From the NCBI GenBank assembly GCA_028285035.1, contig JANQQF010000123.1, forward strand, positions 1 to 64,000: a DNA stretch of 64,000 nt, given 5' to 3'. Below the pieces are notes generated by a model. It had not been told where the DNA came from. It made no database searches and worked only from the letters and a program-made list of their open reading frames with translations. Below, piece after piece: positions 18,096 to 26,428 of this stretch. Every line of letters starts with the position of its first letter. The stretch's first letter is position 1. The position numbers were made by a program, and so were the translations under genes. This DNA is from Phycisphaerae bacterium. Lineage in GTDB: Bacteria; Chloroflexota; Anaerolineae; 4572-78; J111.

Positions 18096-18128
18096 TGGGG
18101 CCGACACCAAAGTTGGCTGTCGGCCCCA
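18096..18128 (+). other. Strong intercistronic hairpin after binding-protein gene
   Basis: TGGGGCCGACA at 18096-18106 pairs perfectly with TGTCGGCCCCA at 18118-18128 around an 11-base loop. No T-run follows, so it is unlikely to be a full terminator. Such hairpins often protect the upstream mRNA and raise binding-protein levels over the permeases. Confidence 0.65.
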
Positions 18129-18194
18129 ACGAGCGAAGGGCTAGGTCGAAACATTCTCGACTCTGATCCTTCTATAAAAGAATGAGCGAGTAGG

Positions 18195-18272
18195 AAAACC
18201 GCAATGACGTTTTGGAACGTGTCGGCTAATTAAATAATTAACCTGTCAGATCCAGATTATGCGGTTTTTTTA
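18195..18272 (+). other. Possible terminator or small RNA, AAAACCGCA...TGCGGTTTTTTT
   Basis: AAAACCGCA (18195-18203) pairs with TGCGGTTTT (18260-18268) and runs into a stretch of seven T residues. The 56-base interior is long for a terminator and could fold separately. It lies in the 346-base gap between the binding protein and first permease, so it may be an attenuator or a processed RNA. Confidence 0.4.
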
Positions 18273-18290
18273 TTATTTGAATAGACGACT

Positions 18291-18355
18291 GAGTAGGCAA
18301 TAGGCAGTATGAAGTAGAATGAATGGCTCTACTCCCTACTGCGTACGGCTTACTC
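18291..18355. repeat. Low-complexity inverted repeat (AGTAGGCAATAGGCAGTA type)
   Basis: GAGTAGGCAATAGGCAGTA (18291-18309) is mirrored by TACTGCGTACGGCTTACTC (18337-18355) with a few mismatches. It is built of short degenerate heptamers. Similar degenerate-heptamer hairpins occur in several other gaps of this window. Confidence 0.65.
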
Positions 18356-18404
18356 CTCAATCTAAAATTTTTTGTTTAAGAAATAATAGTAAAGGGTAAC
18401 ATTT

Positions 18405-19355
18405 ATGGGACGATTAATACTGATGCGATTAGGGTTTGCCATCTTAACGATGGTTTTGGTCAGTATCATTGCTTTTGCGGCGACCGAAGCTTTGCCTGGG
18501 GATAGCTGCACCGCCTACTTAGGTCGCGATGCAACGCCAGAACGATTGGCAAGATGTCAGGAAGATCGTGGTTTAGATCGACCGGTTTATGAACGTTTTG
18601 GGGAATGGGCTGGTGGAATTATTCAGGGCGACTTTGGTAAATCAATGAAACGTGATCGCTCTATCAACGAAATTGTTCAAATCCGTTTCCGCAACACAGC
18701 GGTATTAGCCATCGCCGCTGCCATCGTCGGGGTGCCAATTGCCATCGTGCTGGGTGTTTTCACCGCCCTCATGCGTGACCGTTTTGCGGATGTCGCCATC
18801 TCAACCACAGCGATTGGAGCGATGACTCTCCCAGAGTTTGTTACCGCAGCCATACTGATTTACTTCCTCAGCCTTCAGTTTGGTTGGTTTGATGCGGTGA
18901 CGGTGCTCAGGACTAATGCCTCAATTTTGGAACTTTTGCCAAATATTATTCTACCAGTGATCACCCTCGCCTTCGTCATGATTGCCCACATCTTACGAAT
19001 GGTTCGGACCAGTATGATTGATGTGATGACCAGCGATTTTGTGCAAATGGCCAAATTAAAAGGTGTGCCCTACTGGCAAATCGTCTTCAAACACGCCTTA
19101 CCCAATGCAATGTTACCATCGATCCCGGTTATCGCGCTGACGATTGCCTGGCTTTTAGGCGGGGTGGTTATCATTGAGCAGGTGTTTAACTATCCTGGTC
19201 TTGGCAATGAAATGATCAAAGCAATCTCTGACAGAGATTTACCGCTGGTCTTGGCCATTGCCTTCTTGTTGGCAGCGGTGTATGTGGCTGTCAATCTTGT
19301 CGCTGACCTTCTAACGCTCGTCTTAAATCCGAAACTACGCACATTACGCGGCTAA
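18405..19355 (+). CDS. Dipeptide-type ABC permease, DppB-like
   Basis: A 316-residue BPD_transp_1 permease with six hydrophobic segments. N-terminal LILMRLGFAILTMVLVSIIAF and ATEALPGDSC are typical of DppB/OppB. The ATPase-contact loop is VQMAKLKGVPYWQIVFKHALPNA, and YPGLGNEMIKAISDRDLPLVLA closes the family pattern. AAAGGGTAAC is a plausible ribosome site. It forms a heterodimeric channel with the following gene, 48 bases downstream. Confidence 0.92.
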   Translation: MGRLILMRLGFAILTMVLVSIIAFAATEALPGDSCTAYLGRDATPERLARCQEDRGLDRPVYERFGEWAGGIIQGDFGKSMKRDRSINEIVQIRFRNTAVLAIAAAIVGVPIAIVLGVFTALMRDRFADVAISTTAIGAMTLPEFVTAAILIYFLSLQFGWFDAVTVLRTNASILELLPNIILPVITLAFVMIAHILRMVRTSMIDVMTSDFVQMAKLKGVPYWQIVFKHALPNAMLPSIPVIALTIAWLLGGVVIIEQVFNYPGLGNEMIKAISDRDLPLVLAIAFLLAAVYVAVNLVADLLTLVLNPKLRTLRG

Positions 19356-19403
19356 ACAGATAGGGACTGAACAGATCAAATTATTCGTAAAGGGTGAACA
19401 TTT

Positions 19404-20315
19404 ATGGCTGTTAGATCAATGACCGACAACGCAGTAACTGAAGCACAAAAAAAAGAAAATTATGTCCTCGAAATTCTTAAAAATATGGCTAAAACATCAT
19501 CGGGGATTCTAGGGATGACCTTATTGACCCTTCATATTTTGATGGCACTTTTAGCCCCTTATATTACGCCACACGACCCACTCCACATCCCAAAGGCTGA
19601 TGAGGGGTTAAAATTGGCTGCCCCTTCCTCAGAATATTGGTTTGGCAACGACTCGATTGGTCGAGACGTTTTGTCACGGACAATGATGGGCGGGCGTGTT
19701 GCTTTACTTGTCACAATCACAGGCACAGTGATCGCCATCGCTTGGAGTAGCATCGCCGGGATGTTCCTGGGTGTTGTGGGGGGGCGAATTGATGAGATTG
19801 TGATGAGGGTGGTGGACGCCATTCAAGCAATCCCTTGGCTTTTATTCCTACTCCTAATTGTGAGCATTGTTGGTACAGAGATCTGGGTGCTTATCATCAC
19901 CTTGGGTTTCTTCTTTGGCATCTCGCCAATGCGTATTTTCCGTAATGCCACCCTCGATTTTGTGGCGCGCGATTTTGTTCTCGCGGCAAAAGCGCGTGGG
20001 GAAGGGATGATGACTATTCTGTCTCGTGAACTCCTGCCAAATATCCTTGATATCATCTTGGTTGAAGGCGCAATGCGTTGGTCGTGGATGCTCTTGGCCT
20101 TTAGTTCGCTGACCTTCCTCGGCTTTGGTGTTGCTCCGCCCACACCCGACTGGGGTTTGATGATTTCAAATGCAATTGGCGTTATGGCCAACGCGCCGTG
20201 GTGGACGTTTACCCCAGTTGTTGCGTTAAGCTCTATGATTATCGGCATCAACTTGACCGCCGATGCCTTGGCGAAGGCGACCGGGTTAGATCGCGCTCAA
20301 GGCGCGCCTGTCTAA
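19404..20315 (+). CDS. Dipeptide-type ABC permease, DppC-like
   Basis: A 303-residue permease of the DppC/OppC type. After a 35-residue cytoplasmic N-terminus come LLTLHILMALLAPYITPHDP and FGNDSIGRDVLSRTMMGGR, the classic DppC hallmark. The coupling loop is RDFVLAAKARGEGMMTILSRELLPN, and AFSSLTFLGFGVAPPTPDWGLM is near the C-terminus. It lies between the DppB-like permease and the fused ATPase. Confidence 0.92.
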   Translation: MAVRSMTDNAVTEAQKKENYVLEILKNMAKTSSGILGMTLLTLHILMALLAPYITPHDPLHIPKADEGLKLAAPSSEYWFGNDSIGRDVLSRTMMGGRVALLVTITGTVIAIAWSSIAGMFLGVVGGRIDEIVMRVVDAIQAIPWLLFLLLIVSIVGTEIWVLIITLGFFFGISPMRIFRNATLDFVARDFVLAAKARGEGMMTILSRELLPNILDIILVEGAMRWSWMLLAFSSLTFLGFGVAPPTPDWGLMISNAIGVMANAPWWTFTPVVALSSMIIGINLTADALAKATGLDRAQGAPV

Positions 20316-20347
20316 GCAGTATAAAAAATAAACATGTGACTTGATAT

Positions 20348-22390
20348 ATGAATGATACAATAATTGAAGTTGAAAATCTTTCTGTTGGCTATCGAAACCG
20401 AGCGGGGAATATTGTTCACGTTCTTCGTAACATCGACCTCTCAATTGAACGGGGTGAAACCGTTGGTTTAGTTGGCGAGAGTGGAAGCGGGAAGAGTACC
20501 CTAGCTTTGTCGATGATGGCCTTTCTCCGGTCTGGGAGTGAGGCTATTGATGGGTCCGTTAAATTCAAAGGTGAAGATTTATTCTCTTTATCTCAGAAGC
20601 AAGTTGAGGATTTACGCGGCAAGCAGATTGCTCTGATTCCTCAAAACGCAGGGCAAGCCCTAACCCCCACCATGAAAATCGGGGCGCAAATCGAGGAAGC
20701 CCTTCGTCTCCATACCATGATTCCGCCCAAGGATCGACAAGACCGGGCCATTGAGTTGCTGGGAATGGTCCGCCTGCCTGCCCCAGAGGAAATCATCGAT
20801 CGATATCCCCACGAATTATCGGGCGGGCAGCAGCAGCGGGTGGCCGTGGCCATGGCTTTAGCTGGTGAAGCGGAGTTACTTCTGCTCGATGAGCCGACGA
20901 CGGGTCTGGATGTAACTACCCAGGCCCACATTTTGGAGTTACTGAGCGATCTCGCTAAAGAGACGCACACGGCAATGGTTTATGTGAGTCACGATTTGGG
21001 GGTCATCGCTCGGGTGAGTCATCGGGTCGCGGTGATGTATGCAGGCGAGATTGTTGAGGATGGTCCCTCGCAGGATGTGATGCTCAACCCCAACCACCCC
21101 TATGCCCGCGGTCTATTGGGATCAATTCCGCGACTACGAGATGAGAATCTCCCAGCCTCTTTGCCGGGGACACCACCCGCCGTTGGCTCCATTCTCAGTG
21201 GATGTGCCTTCCGGGCACGATGTAACTTTGCCACCGATATTTGCACCACTGAGGACCCACCATTGGCTAAAATTCCTGGCTCAGACCCGGTTCATAAAAT
21301 CCGTTGTCATCATTGGGAAGAAGTCATTAAAACTGAGTTGGCTCACGAGGGCAATGAAATTGATCGTTATGGCGGAGATGGTACAGAAAAGCCGCTCCTC
21401 GAACTCAAGGATGTGGCTATTTCTTACTTCAAACCTCGGCTTCTTGATCCTATTTTTGGCACCAAGGAACCACCAGCGACCGTGGATGATATTTCGCTTG
21501 ATGTCCGACGGGGGGAGACTATTTCTTTAGTGGGTGAGTCAGGTTCTGGGAAATCGACCATCATTCGATCAATTGCTGGCCTTAAAACTCCAAAATCAGG
21601 AGAAATTACCTTTGATGGCCAAGATTTAACTTCGTCCATTGAAAAGCGGAATCGTGACCTACGCCGCCGCATTCAATTGATCTTCCAGAACCCAGATGCC
21701 TCTCTAAATCCCCGCCAAACTGTGGCTGAAATCTTGGCAATGCCCTTACGCCTCTACTTTGGGGCGAATGGTGAAGAAATAAACAAGCGCTCCCGCGAAA
21801 TTATGCGCCGAGTCCGTTTGGGAGAACACTATTTAGATCGTTTCCCCGGTCAGCTATCGGGGGGGGAAAAGCAACGGGTAGCCATCGCTCGGGCCTTTAT
21901 TGCCGACCCTGAACTAATTTTATGTGATGAGGTCACCTCGGCCTTGGATGTGTCGGTACAGGCGGCGGTGCTGGATCTGCTCTATGAACTCAAAAACGAA
22001 CAAGATGCCACCTATGTCTTTATCTCCCACGACTTGGCCGTCGTTCGGGCCGTTTCTGATCGTGTCGCTGTGTTGTATCAAGGTCGTCTCTGCGAGGTCG
22101 GCCCCGTCAATGACATCTACGTCGAGCCACACCATCCGTACACAGAAACCCTTCTTGGCGCGGTCTTAGAGCCTGAGCCGGGGAGCGAGCCAAAGCTCAA
22201 CGCTGACGATATTATTGAGTCAAACCCACCATCCATCGGCTGTCCCTTCCAGCGCCGCTGTCCGCGCCGCATTGGCGATATCTGCGATGATGAAACGCCT
22301 CCGTGGCAAGAAAATGGGGCCAACGGACACCGAATTCGGTGCCACATTCCGATTGAGGAGTTGCTTCAGGCTCAGGTTGAAGCAGCTTAA
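20348..22390 (+). CDS. Fused DppD-DppF ABC transporter ATPase
   Basis: A 680-residue protein containing two complete ABC ATPases. The first has Walker A GESGSGKST (about residue 44), signature LSGGQQQRVAV and Walker B LLLLDEPTTGLD. The second starts near residue 345, with Walker A GESGSGKST, signature LSGGEKQRVAIARAF and ILCDEVTSALD. Each half ends in the oligopeptide-transporter C-terminal Cys motif: GCAFRARCNFATDIC and GCPFQRRCPRRIGDIC, which in this group can bind an iron-sulfur cluster. The two subunits are separate genes in Escherichia coli; fusions are known elsewhere. The ATG has only a weak ribosome site. A clear terminator follows. Confidence 0.92.
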   Translation: MNDTIIEVENLSVGYRNRAGNIVHVLRNIDLSIERGETVGLVGESGSGKSTLALSMMAFLRSGSEAIDGSVKFKGEDLFSLSQKQVEDLRGKQIALIPQNAGQALTPTMKIGAQIEEALRLHTMIPPKDRQDRAIELLGMVRLPAPEEIIDRYPHELSGGQQQRVAVAMALAGEAELLLLDEPTTGLDVTTQAHILELLSDLAKETHTAMVYVSHDLGVIARVSHRVAVMYAGEIVEDGPSQDVMLNPNHPYARGLLGSIPRLRDENLPASLPGTPPAVGSILSGCAFRARCNFATDICTTEDPPLAKIPGSDPVHKIRCHHWEEVIKTELAHEGNEIDRYGGDGTEKPLLELKDVAISYFKPRLLDPIFGTKEPPATVDDISLDVRRGETISLVGESGSGKSTIIRSIAGLKTPKSGEITFDGQDLTSSIEKRNRDLRRRIQLIFQNPDASLNPRQTVAEILAMPLRLYFGANGEEINKRSREIMRRVRLGEHYLDRFPGQLSGGEKQRVAIARAFIADPELILCDEVTSALDVSVQAAVLDLLYELKNEQDATYVFISHDLAVVRAVSDRVAVLYQGRLCEVGPVNDIYVEPHHPYTETLLGAVLEPEPGSEPKLNADDIIESNPPSIGCPFQRRCPRRIGDICDDETPPWQENGANGHRIRCHIPIEELLQAQVEAA

Positions 22391-22410
22391 TTCTGGCACA
22401 CCCTTTAATC

Positions 22411-22449
22411 AAAAAACGAGCATCATTATAGCGGATGCTCGCTTTTTTC
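22411..22449 (+). terminator. Rho-independent terminator of the peptide importer operon
   Basis: A-run, CGAGCATC (22417-22424), nine-base loop, GATGCTCG (22434-22441), then CTTTTTT. It ends the importer operon 20 bases after the ATPase stop. The A-run before the stem means it may also work for the convergent hut operon. Confidence 0.88.
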
Positions 22450-22461
22450 GTGCCCTATAGC

Positions 22462-22553
22462 CGAGATTTCCAATCTCGTAAATTATTCTGTGAGATGGCC
22501 GGTATGGCGCTCTGCGTCACGCCCCTCGGACCAACGCAGAGCATTGGTCCGAG
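22462..22553. repeat. Composite hairpin repeat with GCTCTGCGT/ACGCAGAGC
   Basis: Contains CGAGATT/AATCTCG (22462-22478), then GGCGCTCTGCGTCACGCC, and the perfect stem CTCGGACCAA/TTGGTCCGAG (22525-22553) whose loop holds CGCAGAGC, the complement of the earlier GCTCTGCG. Diverged relatives lie at 33030-33085 and 44186-44214. It fills the space between the importer terminator and the end of hutF. Confidence 0.65.
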
Positions 22554-22580
22554 TATCTAAGTGCGTAACTCCTATACAAA

Positions 22581-23825
22581 TTAAAGCAACTCCAACTTCC
22601 GCAGTGTCGCCTCATACCCCTGTCGGATCTCATCATAAGCCACGTGCCAGCCATTCTCTACAATCTTCTGGCCGTTCACTACAACTTCATCAACCGCCCG
22701 TGGGGTTCCACCAAAGACAACGGCATCCGCCAGCAAATTATCGCTCATACCAATAATTGAGGGGTCATCGGCTCGTAAATAAATCTGATCAGACGGCCAA
22801 ATTTCATCGGCAAACCCAATCGCTTGATATCCGGCTTCAGTGGCTACACGCAAAAGCCTTGGGGCTTCCGCAGCCACGGTTCGAGCCTCTGTTCGCGACC
22901 GGTCATCAAGCTCAACCGCCCGGATTTCTTCAAAAGCATCGCTTGTGGCGTGGCTATCAACCCCCACACAAAATTGTGTCCCCGACTCCATCAAGGCTGC
23001 AGTTTCGGCCAGGCCATCGCCCAAATCACGCTCGGTAGTTCGACACAAACAAACAAAGGCCCGATTTTGGCCCAAGAGCCGAACCTCATTCGGGGCTAGA
23101 TGCGTGGCGTGGATAGCCACAAAACGCTCATTGAGCACCCCAATATCGCTCAAAAGCTCGACAGGCCGAAGCTGGTATTCGGCCATACACTCTTCAATTT
23201 CCCGCCGTTGCTCAGCCACATGCATATGCAGCAGCAGATTTTTTGTGTCAGCATACACCGCCAGTTCAACCACTTCATCCTTAGGCACTGCCCGAATACT
23301 GTGTGCCGCCACAGCAAATTCCACCAACGGATCATCGGCATATCGCCGCGTCAACGTTTCCACATCATCCAAGACCCGCTCGATCGTTGGGTCAGCGAAA
23401 CGATGCTGGGCTGGGGTCATCGTCTGCTCAAAGCCAGCCCGGAGATAGGCTGTACGGATCAGGGAAATACGTACACCCACTTCGCGGGCCGCTTGGATCA
23501 CCGACTCGGCCAAGGCAGTTCGATCTTCATATGGATTGCCTTGGGGGCCGTGGTGAATGTAATGGAATTCGCCCACCGCAGTCACCCCGGACATGGCTAA
23601 CTCAGCAAAGGCCAATCGGGAAATGTTGAACACATCATCTGGGTCCAGTTTTTCGACCAAGGTATACATCAAACCCCGCCAGGACCAAAATGAGCCAGCT
23701 TCAGTATCTCGACGCTGAGTTCGCCCCCGCAAAGCTCGCTGAAAGGCGTGGGAATGGGCCGTTGCAAAGCCGGGGAGAATGATATGTTTTTCAGTCCGGG
23801 TAATTTGAGGTGTTGTTTCTGTCAT
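22581..23825 (-). CDS. hutF: Formimidoylglutamate deiminase (HutF), N-terminally short
   Basis: A 414-residue amidohydrolase-superfamily enzyme that would deaminate N-formimidoyl-L-glutamate to N-formyl-L-glutamate and ammonia. Metal ligands are in HSHAFQRALRG (residues 24-34), HMHVAEQRREIEE and the Asp of GVDSHATSD; CLCRTTERDLGDG is the typical HutF loop. The protein begins only about 20 residues before the HxH motif, lacking most of the N-terminal beta-sandwich strand set of longer HutF proteins. GGAGGTCTGA precedes the ATG and the upstream gene ends close by, so this start looks genuine. It is the last gene of the hut operon, following the M20 hydrolase by 12 bases. Confidence 0.87.
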   Translation of the reverse strand: MTETTPQITRTEKHIILPGFATAHSHAFQRALRGRTQRRDTEAGSFWSWRGLMYTLVEKLDPDDVFNISRLAFAELAMSGVTAVGEFHYIHHGPQGNPYEDRTALAESVIQAAREVGVRISLIRTAYLRAGFEQTMTPAQHRFADPTIERVLDDVETLTRRYADDPLVEFAVAAHSIRAVPKDEVVELAVYADTKNLLLHMHVAEQRREIEECMAEYQLRPVELLSDIGVLNERFVAIHATHLAPNEVRLLGQNRAFVCLCRTTERDLGDGLAETAALMESGTQFCVGVDSHATSDAFEEIRAVELDDRSRTEARTVAAEAPRLLRVATEAGYQAIGFADEIWPSDQIYLRADDPSIIGMSDNLLADAVVFGGTPRAVDEVVVNGQKIVENGWHVAYDEIRQGYEATLRKLELL

Positions 23826-23837
23826 TCAGACCTCCTA

Positions 23838-25055
23838 TCATCCAATCATTTCATCTAGCCGCAGCACCGTTTCCAACAAAACCTGTGCCCCAGTGAGGCA
23901 TTGCTCTGGTGTAGAAAATTCGTCTTTGCTATGGCTAATACCAGCCCGACTGGGAATAAAGAAGATGCCTTGAGGGCAAAGCTTGGACATCACCATCGCG
24001 TCGTGGCCAGCCCCACTTGACATTGTGATGTGGGTGAAATTTAGGGAGTCGCAGGCCACTGTGATAGCCTCACGAATCAAGGCATCTACTTTAACGGGTG
24101 ATTTTTGAATAACCACATCACAAGAACCATCGAGCCGAGCAACCTCAGCTTCAAGCAATTCTTGAGCTTGCTCCAATAAACGGGTGTCAAGGGCACGCAG
24201 TTCGACGATAGCCTCAACCCGATTGGGGATGACATTTGGGGAGCCGGGGGAAACCGAAAAATTACCAATGGTGCCGACAATGCCCAATTCGATGGCCATA
24301 TCCCGCACAAATTGGATTAGAGGGGCAGCTTTGATCAAGGCATCATCCCGTTGATCCATCGGGGTCGTCCCAGCATGATTGGCCACGCCTTCAAAACTGA
24401 CGGCAAAGCGCCAAATTCCGACAAAGCCATCAACAATGCCAATATCGATACCCCGATCTTCCAAGCGGCGACTTTGTTCAATATGCACTTCAACAAAGGC
24501 AGCAAAGCTACCCTTTCGGCGACGCGCCACTCGAATTTCTTTTGGGTCCAAGCCTGCCGCCTGAAAATGCTCACGCACAGGTCGCCCGTCCCAGGCGGTT
24601 TTATCCAAGAGGGCTGGATTGAACTGCCCCGTCAGGCCTTGGCTGCCCATTGTCCCCCCAGCCATTGTTGCCTCTTCAGCGGCAAAGTTGATCCAAGCTA
24701 ACGGGTGTCGGAGTGTAACCTCAGTCGTGACCAAGGCCTCCACAACGGCCAGAGCCGCAACAACGCCCAAGGCTCCGTCATAAGCTCCGCCGTAGGGAAC
24801 AGTATCGGAGTGGGAGCCGATGGCGATGGGAGGTAAATCAGTTTGGCCTGGGTATTGGGCGATGGTGTTCCCGATGGCATCATCTGTGGGATCTAGCCCC
24901 ATCGTTCGCAGACGATACTTTAGCCACGCTCTGGCCTCACCATCAATGGGGCTGTAGGCCACACGATGAATTGCGCCATCTGGCTGACGGCCAAACTTGG
25001 CCAAAGCTTCAAGGTCTTCCCAAAATTTTTCAGGATTTATGATTGGTCTTGTCAT
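23838..25055 (-). CDS. M20-family Zn-dependent amidohydrolase (AmaB/allantoate amidohydrolase-like)
   Basis: A 405-residue hydantoinase/carbamoylase-family enzyme. Predicted di-metal ligands lie in GSHSDTVPYGGAYDG (about residue 79), FAAEEATMAGG, EVHIEQSRRLE and SHSKDEFS; the dimerisation-domain motif GVANHAGTTPMDQRDDA is intact. Relatives hydrolyse N-carbamoyl amino acids, allantoate, ureidoglycolate or formyl amino acids. No HutG-type N-formylglutamate deformylase is visible in the operon, and this gene lies directly between hutI and hutF, so it probably removes the formyl group from N-formylglutamate; this is inference. Formiminoglutamate hydrolysis is also possible. The ribosome site is weak, with translational coupling to hutI likely. 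Confidence 0.85.
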   Translation of the reverse strand: MTRPIINPEKFWEDLEALAKFGRQPDGAIHRVAYSPIDGEARAWLKYRLRTMGLDPTDDAIGNTIAQYPGQTDLPPIAIGSHSDTVPYGGAYDGALGVVAALAVVEALVTTEVTLRHPLAWINFAAEEATMAGGTMGSQGLTGQFNPALLDKTAWDGRPVREHFQAAGLDPKEIRVARRRKGSFAAFVEVHIEQSRRLEDRGIDIGIVDGFVGIWRFAVSFEGVANHAGTTPMDQRDDALIKAAPLIQFVRDMAIELGIVGTIGNFSVSPGSPNVIPNRVEAIVELRALDTRLLEQAQELLEAEVARLDGSCDVVIQKSPVKVDALIREAITVACDSLNFTHITMSSGAGHDAMVMSKLCPQGIFFIPSRAGISHSKDEFSTPEQCLTGAQVLLETVLRLDEMIG

Positions 25056-25066
25056 TGATGTTGTCG

Positions 25067-26338
25067 TTAGACTCCCCAGCCGCCTTTAATCACCGTTTTG
25101 ATGAGATTGCCACCAAATTGATAAGCCAGGTGGCGATAATCAGTTGTGTCTAAAATAAGCATATCAGCCCGTTTGCCAATCTCCAAAGACCCACACCGCT
25201 TCCCTAGCCCGACTGCGTACGCCGCGTTGAGAGTACAGGCATTGAGGGCCTCAGCCGGCAACAGCTTTTGATAACGACAGGCTAAGGCCATCACCAAAGG
25301 CATCGATGGACAAGGGGCCGAGCCGGGATTAATATCAGTGGATAGGGCAATCGCTGCACCAGCATCGATCAAGGCTCTTGCGTCGGCAAAGTGGATGCTA
25401 CCCAAATTGAAGTTGACGGCAGGCAACACCACCCCAACCGTATCCGAGGTGGCAAGGCGTTCACGTTCTTCTGCTATGGTCACATCAAGATGATCGACCG
25501 ACACAGCCCCTAATTCTACCCCCAAGCTCACCCCACCCAACGCGGTAAATTCATCCGCGTGGATTTTCGCCGGAAGCCCCAAAGCTAAACCCGCTTCAAG
25601 CACCCGCCGAGATTGCTCTAAATCAAAGGCATTTTGTTCACAGAAGACATCATTAAAGCACGGAATATCGCGTTCAGCAAAAGAGGAGTTTTCATACCAC
25701 TTTGCGGCCAACGGCAGCATCTCGTCAATAACCAGTTGGGTAAAGGCTTCCGTACGTCCTTTGTATTCTGGGGGGATCGCATGGGCACCCATAAAAGTCG
25801 GAACCAAGTCACAGGGTTGGGATCGATCCAAAATTTCAATGGCCTGTAACATTTTTAGCTCGGTTTCAGCGTCGAGACCATAGCCGCTTTTAATTTCAAC
25901 GGTCGTTGTGCCTAAGGCTAACATTGCCTCAAGCCGAGGCTGCGTTTCCGCCACAAGTTGCTCAACGGTGGCCTGCCGCACTGCCTGAGTTGTACTGACA
26001 ATCCCACCGCCAGCGGCCATAATCTCCAGATAGGTGGCCCCTTTCACCCGCATCTCGAACTCACCAACCCGGTCACCGGCAAAAACGACGTGGGTGTGGG
26101 GATCGACAAAACCGGGACATACAACCTTACCAGCAGCATCAATGGTGCGCCGAGCGGTACAAACTGCCCGTAATTGCGCTGAGGGACCAACCGCGACAAT
26201 TTGCCCGCCTCTGGCTGCAATTGCCCCATCTTCGATGATCCCCACATCCAGCATCGCCGCACGCCGTTTCGGGCCATCAGGATTGGCACAGGTGACCAGT
26301 TGTCCCGCACTATGAATTAATAAATCAACTTGGGGCAT
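25067..26338 (-). CDS. hutI: Imidazolonepropionase
   Basis: A 423-residue amidohydrolase that converts 4-imidazolone-5-propanoate to N-formimidoyl-L-glutamate. Zn/Fe ligands are in DPHTHVVFAGDR (about residue 78) and KIHADEFTALGG, with VDHLD; the family pattern VEIKSGYGLDAETELKML is clear. Length and motifs match canonical HutI. AAGGAGG precedes the ATG. It is the third hut enzyme and lies downstream of the Rieske gene. Confidence 0.95.
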   Translation of the reverse strand: MPQVDLLIHSAGQLVTCANPDGPKRRAAMLDVGIIEDGAIAARGGQIVAVGPSAQLRAVCTARRTIDAAGKVVCPGFVDPHTHVVFAGDRVGEFEMRVKGATYLEIMAAGGGIVSTTQAVRQATVEQLVAETQPRLEAMLALGTTTVEIKSGYGLDAETELKMLQAIEILDRSQPCDLVPTFMGAHAIPPEYKGRTEAFTQLVIDEMLPLAAKWYENSSFAERDIPCFNDVFCEQNAFDLEQSRRVLEAGLALGLPAKIHADEFTALGGVSLGVELGAVSVDHLDVTIAEERERLATSDTVGVVLPAVNFNLGSIHFADARALIDAGAAIALSTDINPGSAPCPSMPLVMALACRYQKLLPAEALNACTLNAAYAVGLGKRCGSLEIGKRADMLILDTTDYRHLAYQFGGNLIKTVIKGGWGV

Positions 26339-26355
26339 TTTTCCTCCTTAAAGAC

Positions 26356-26387
26356 AGTGGTTAGTGATTAGTGGTGAGTGGTTAGTA
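26356..26387. repeat. Degenerate heptamer tract (GGTTAGTGATTAGTGG type)
   Basis: Short imperfect TTAGTGR units repeat through the 90-base gap between hutI and the Rieske gene. Same style as the other degenerate-heptamer repeats of this window, but without a clear inverted arm. Confidence 0.45.
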
Positions 26388-26428
26388 AAAATTTATATGT
26401 CACGTGTTATGAACGCGACAGTTTTTTA

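Noticed and set aside
18291..18355. CRISPR-like array
   Set aside because: Short degenerate words without regular spacers, and no cas gene in the window.
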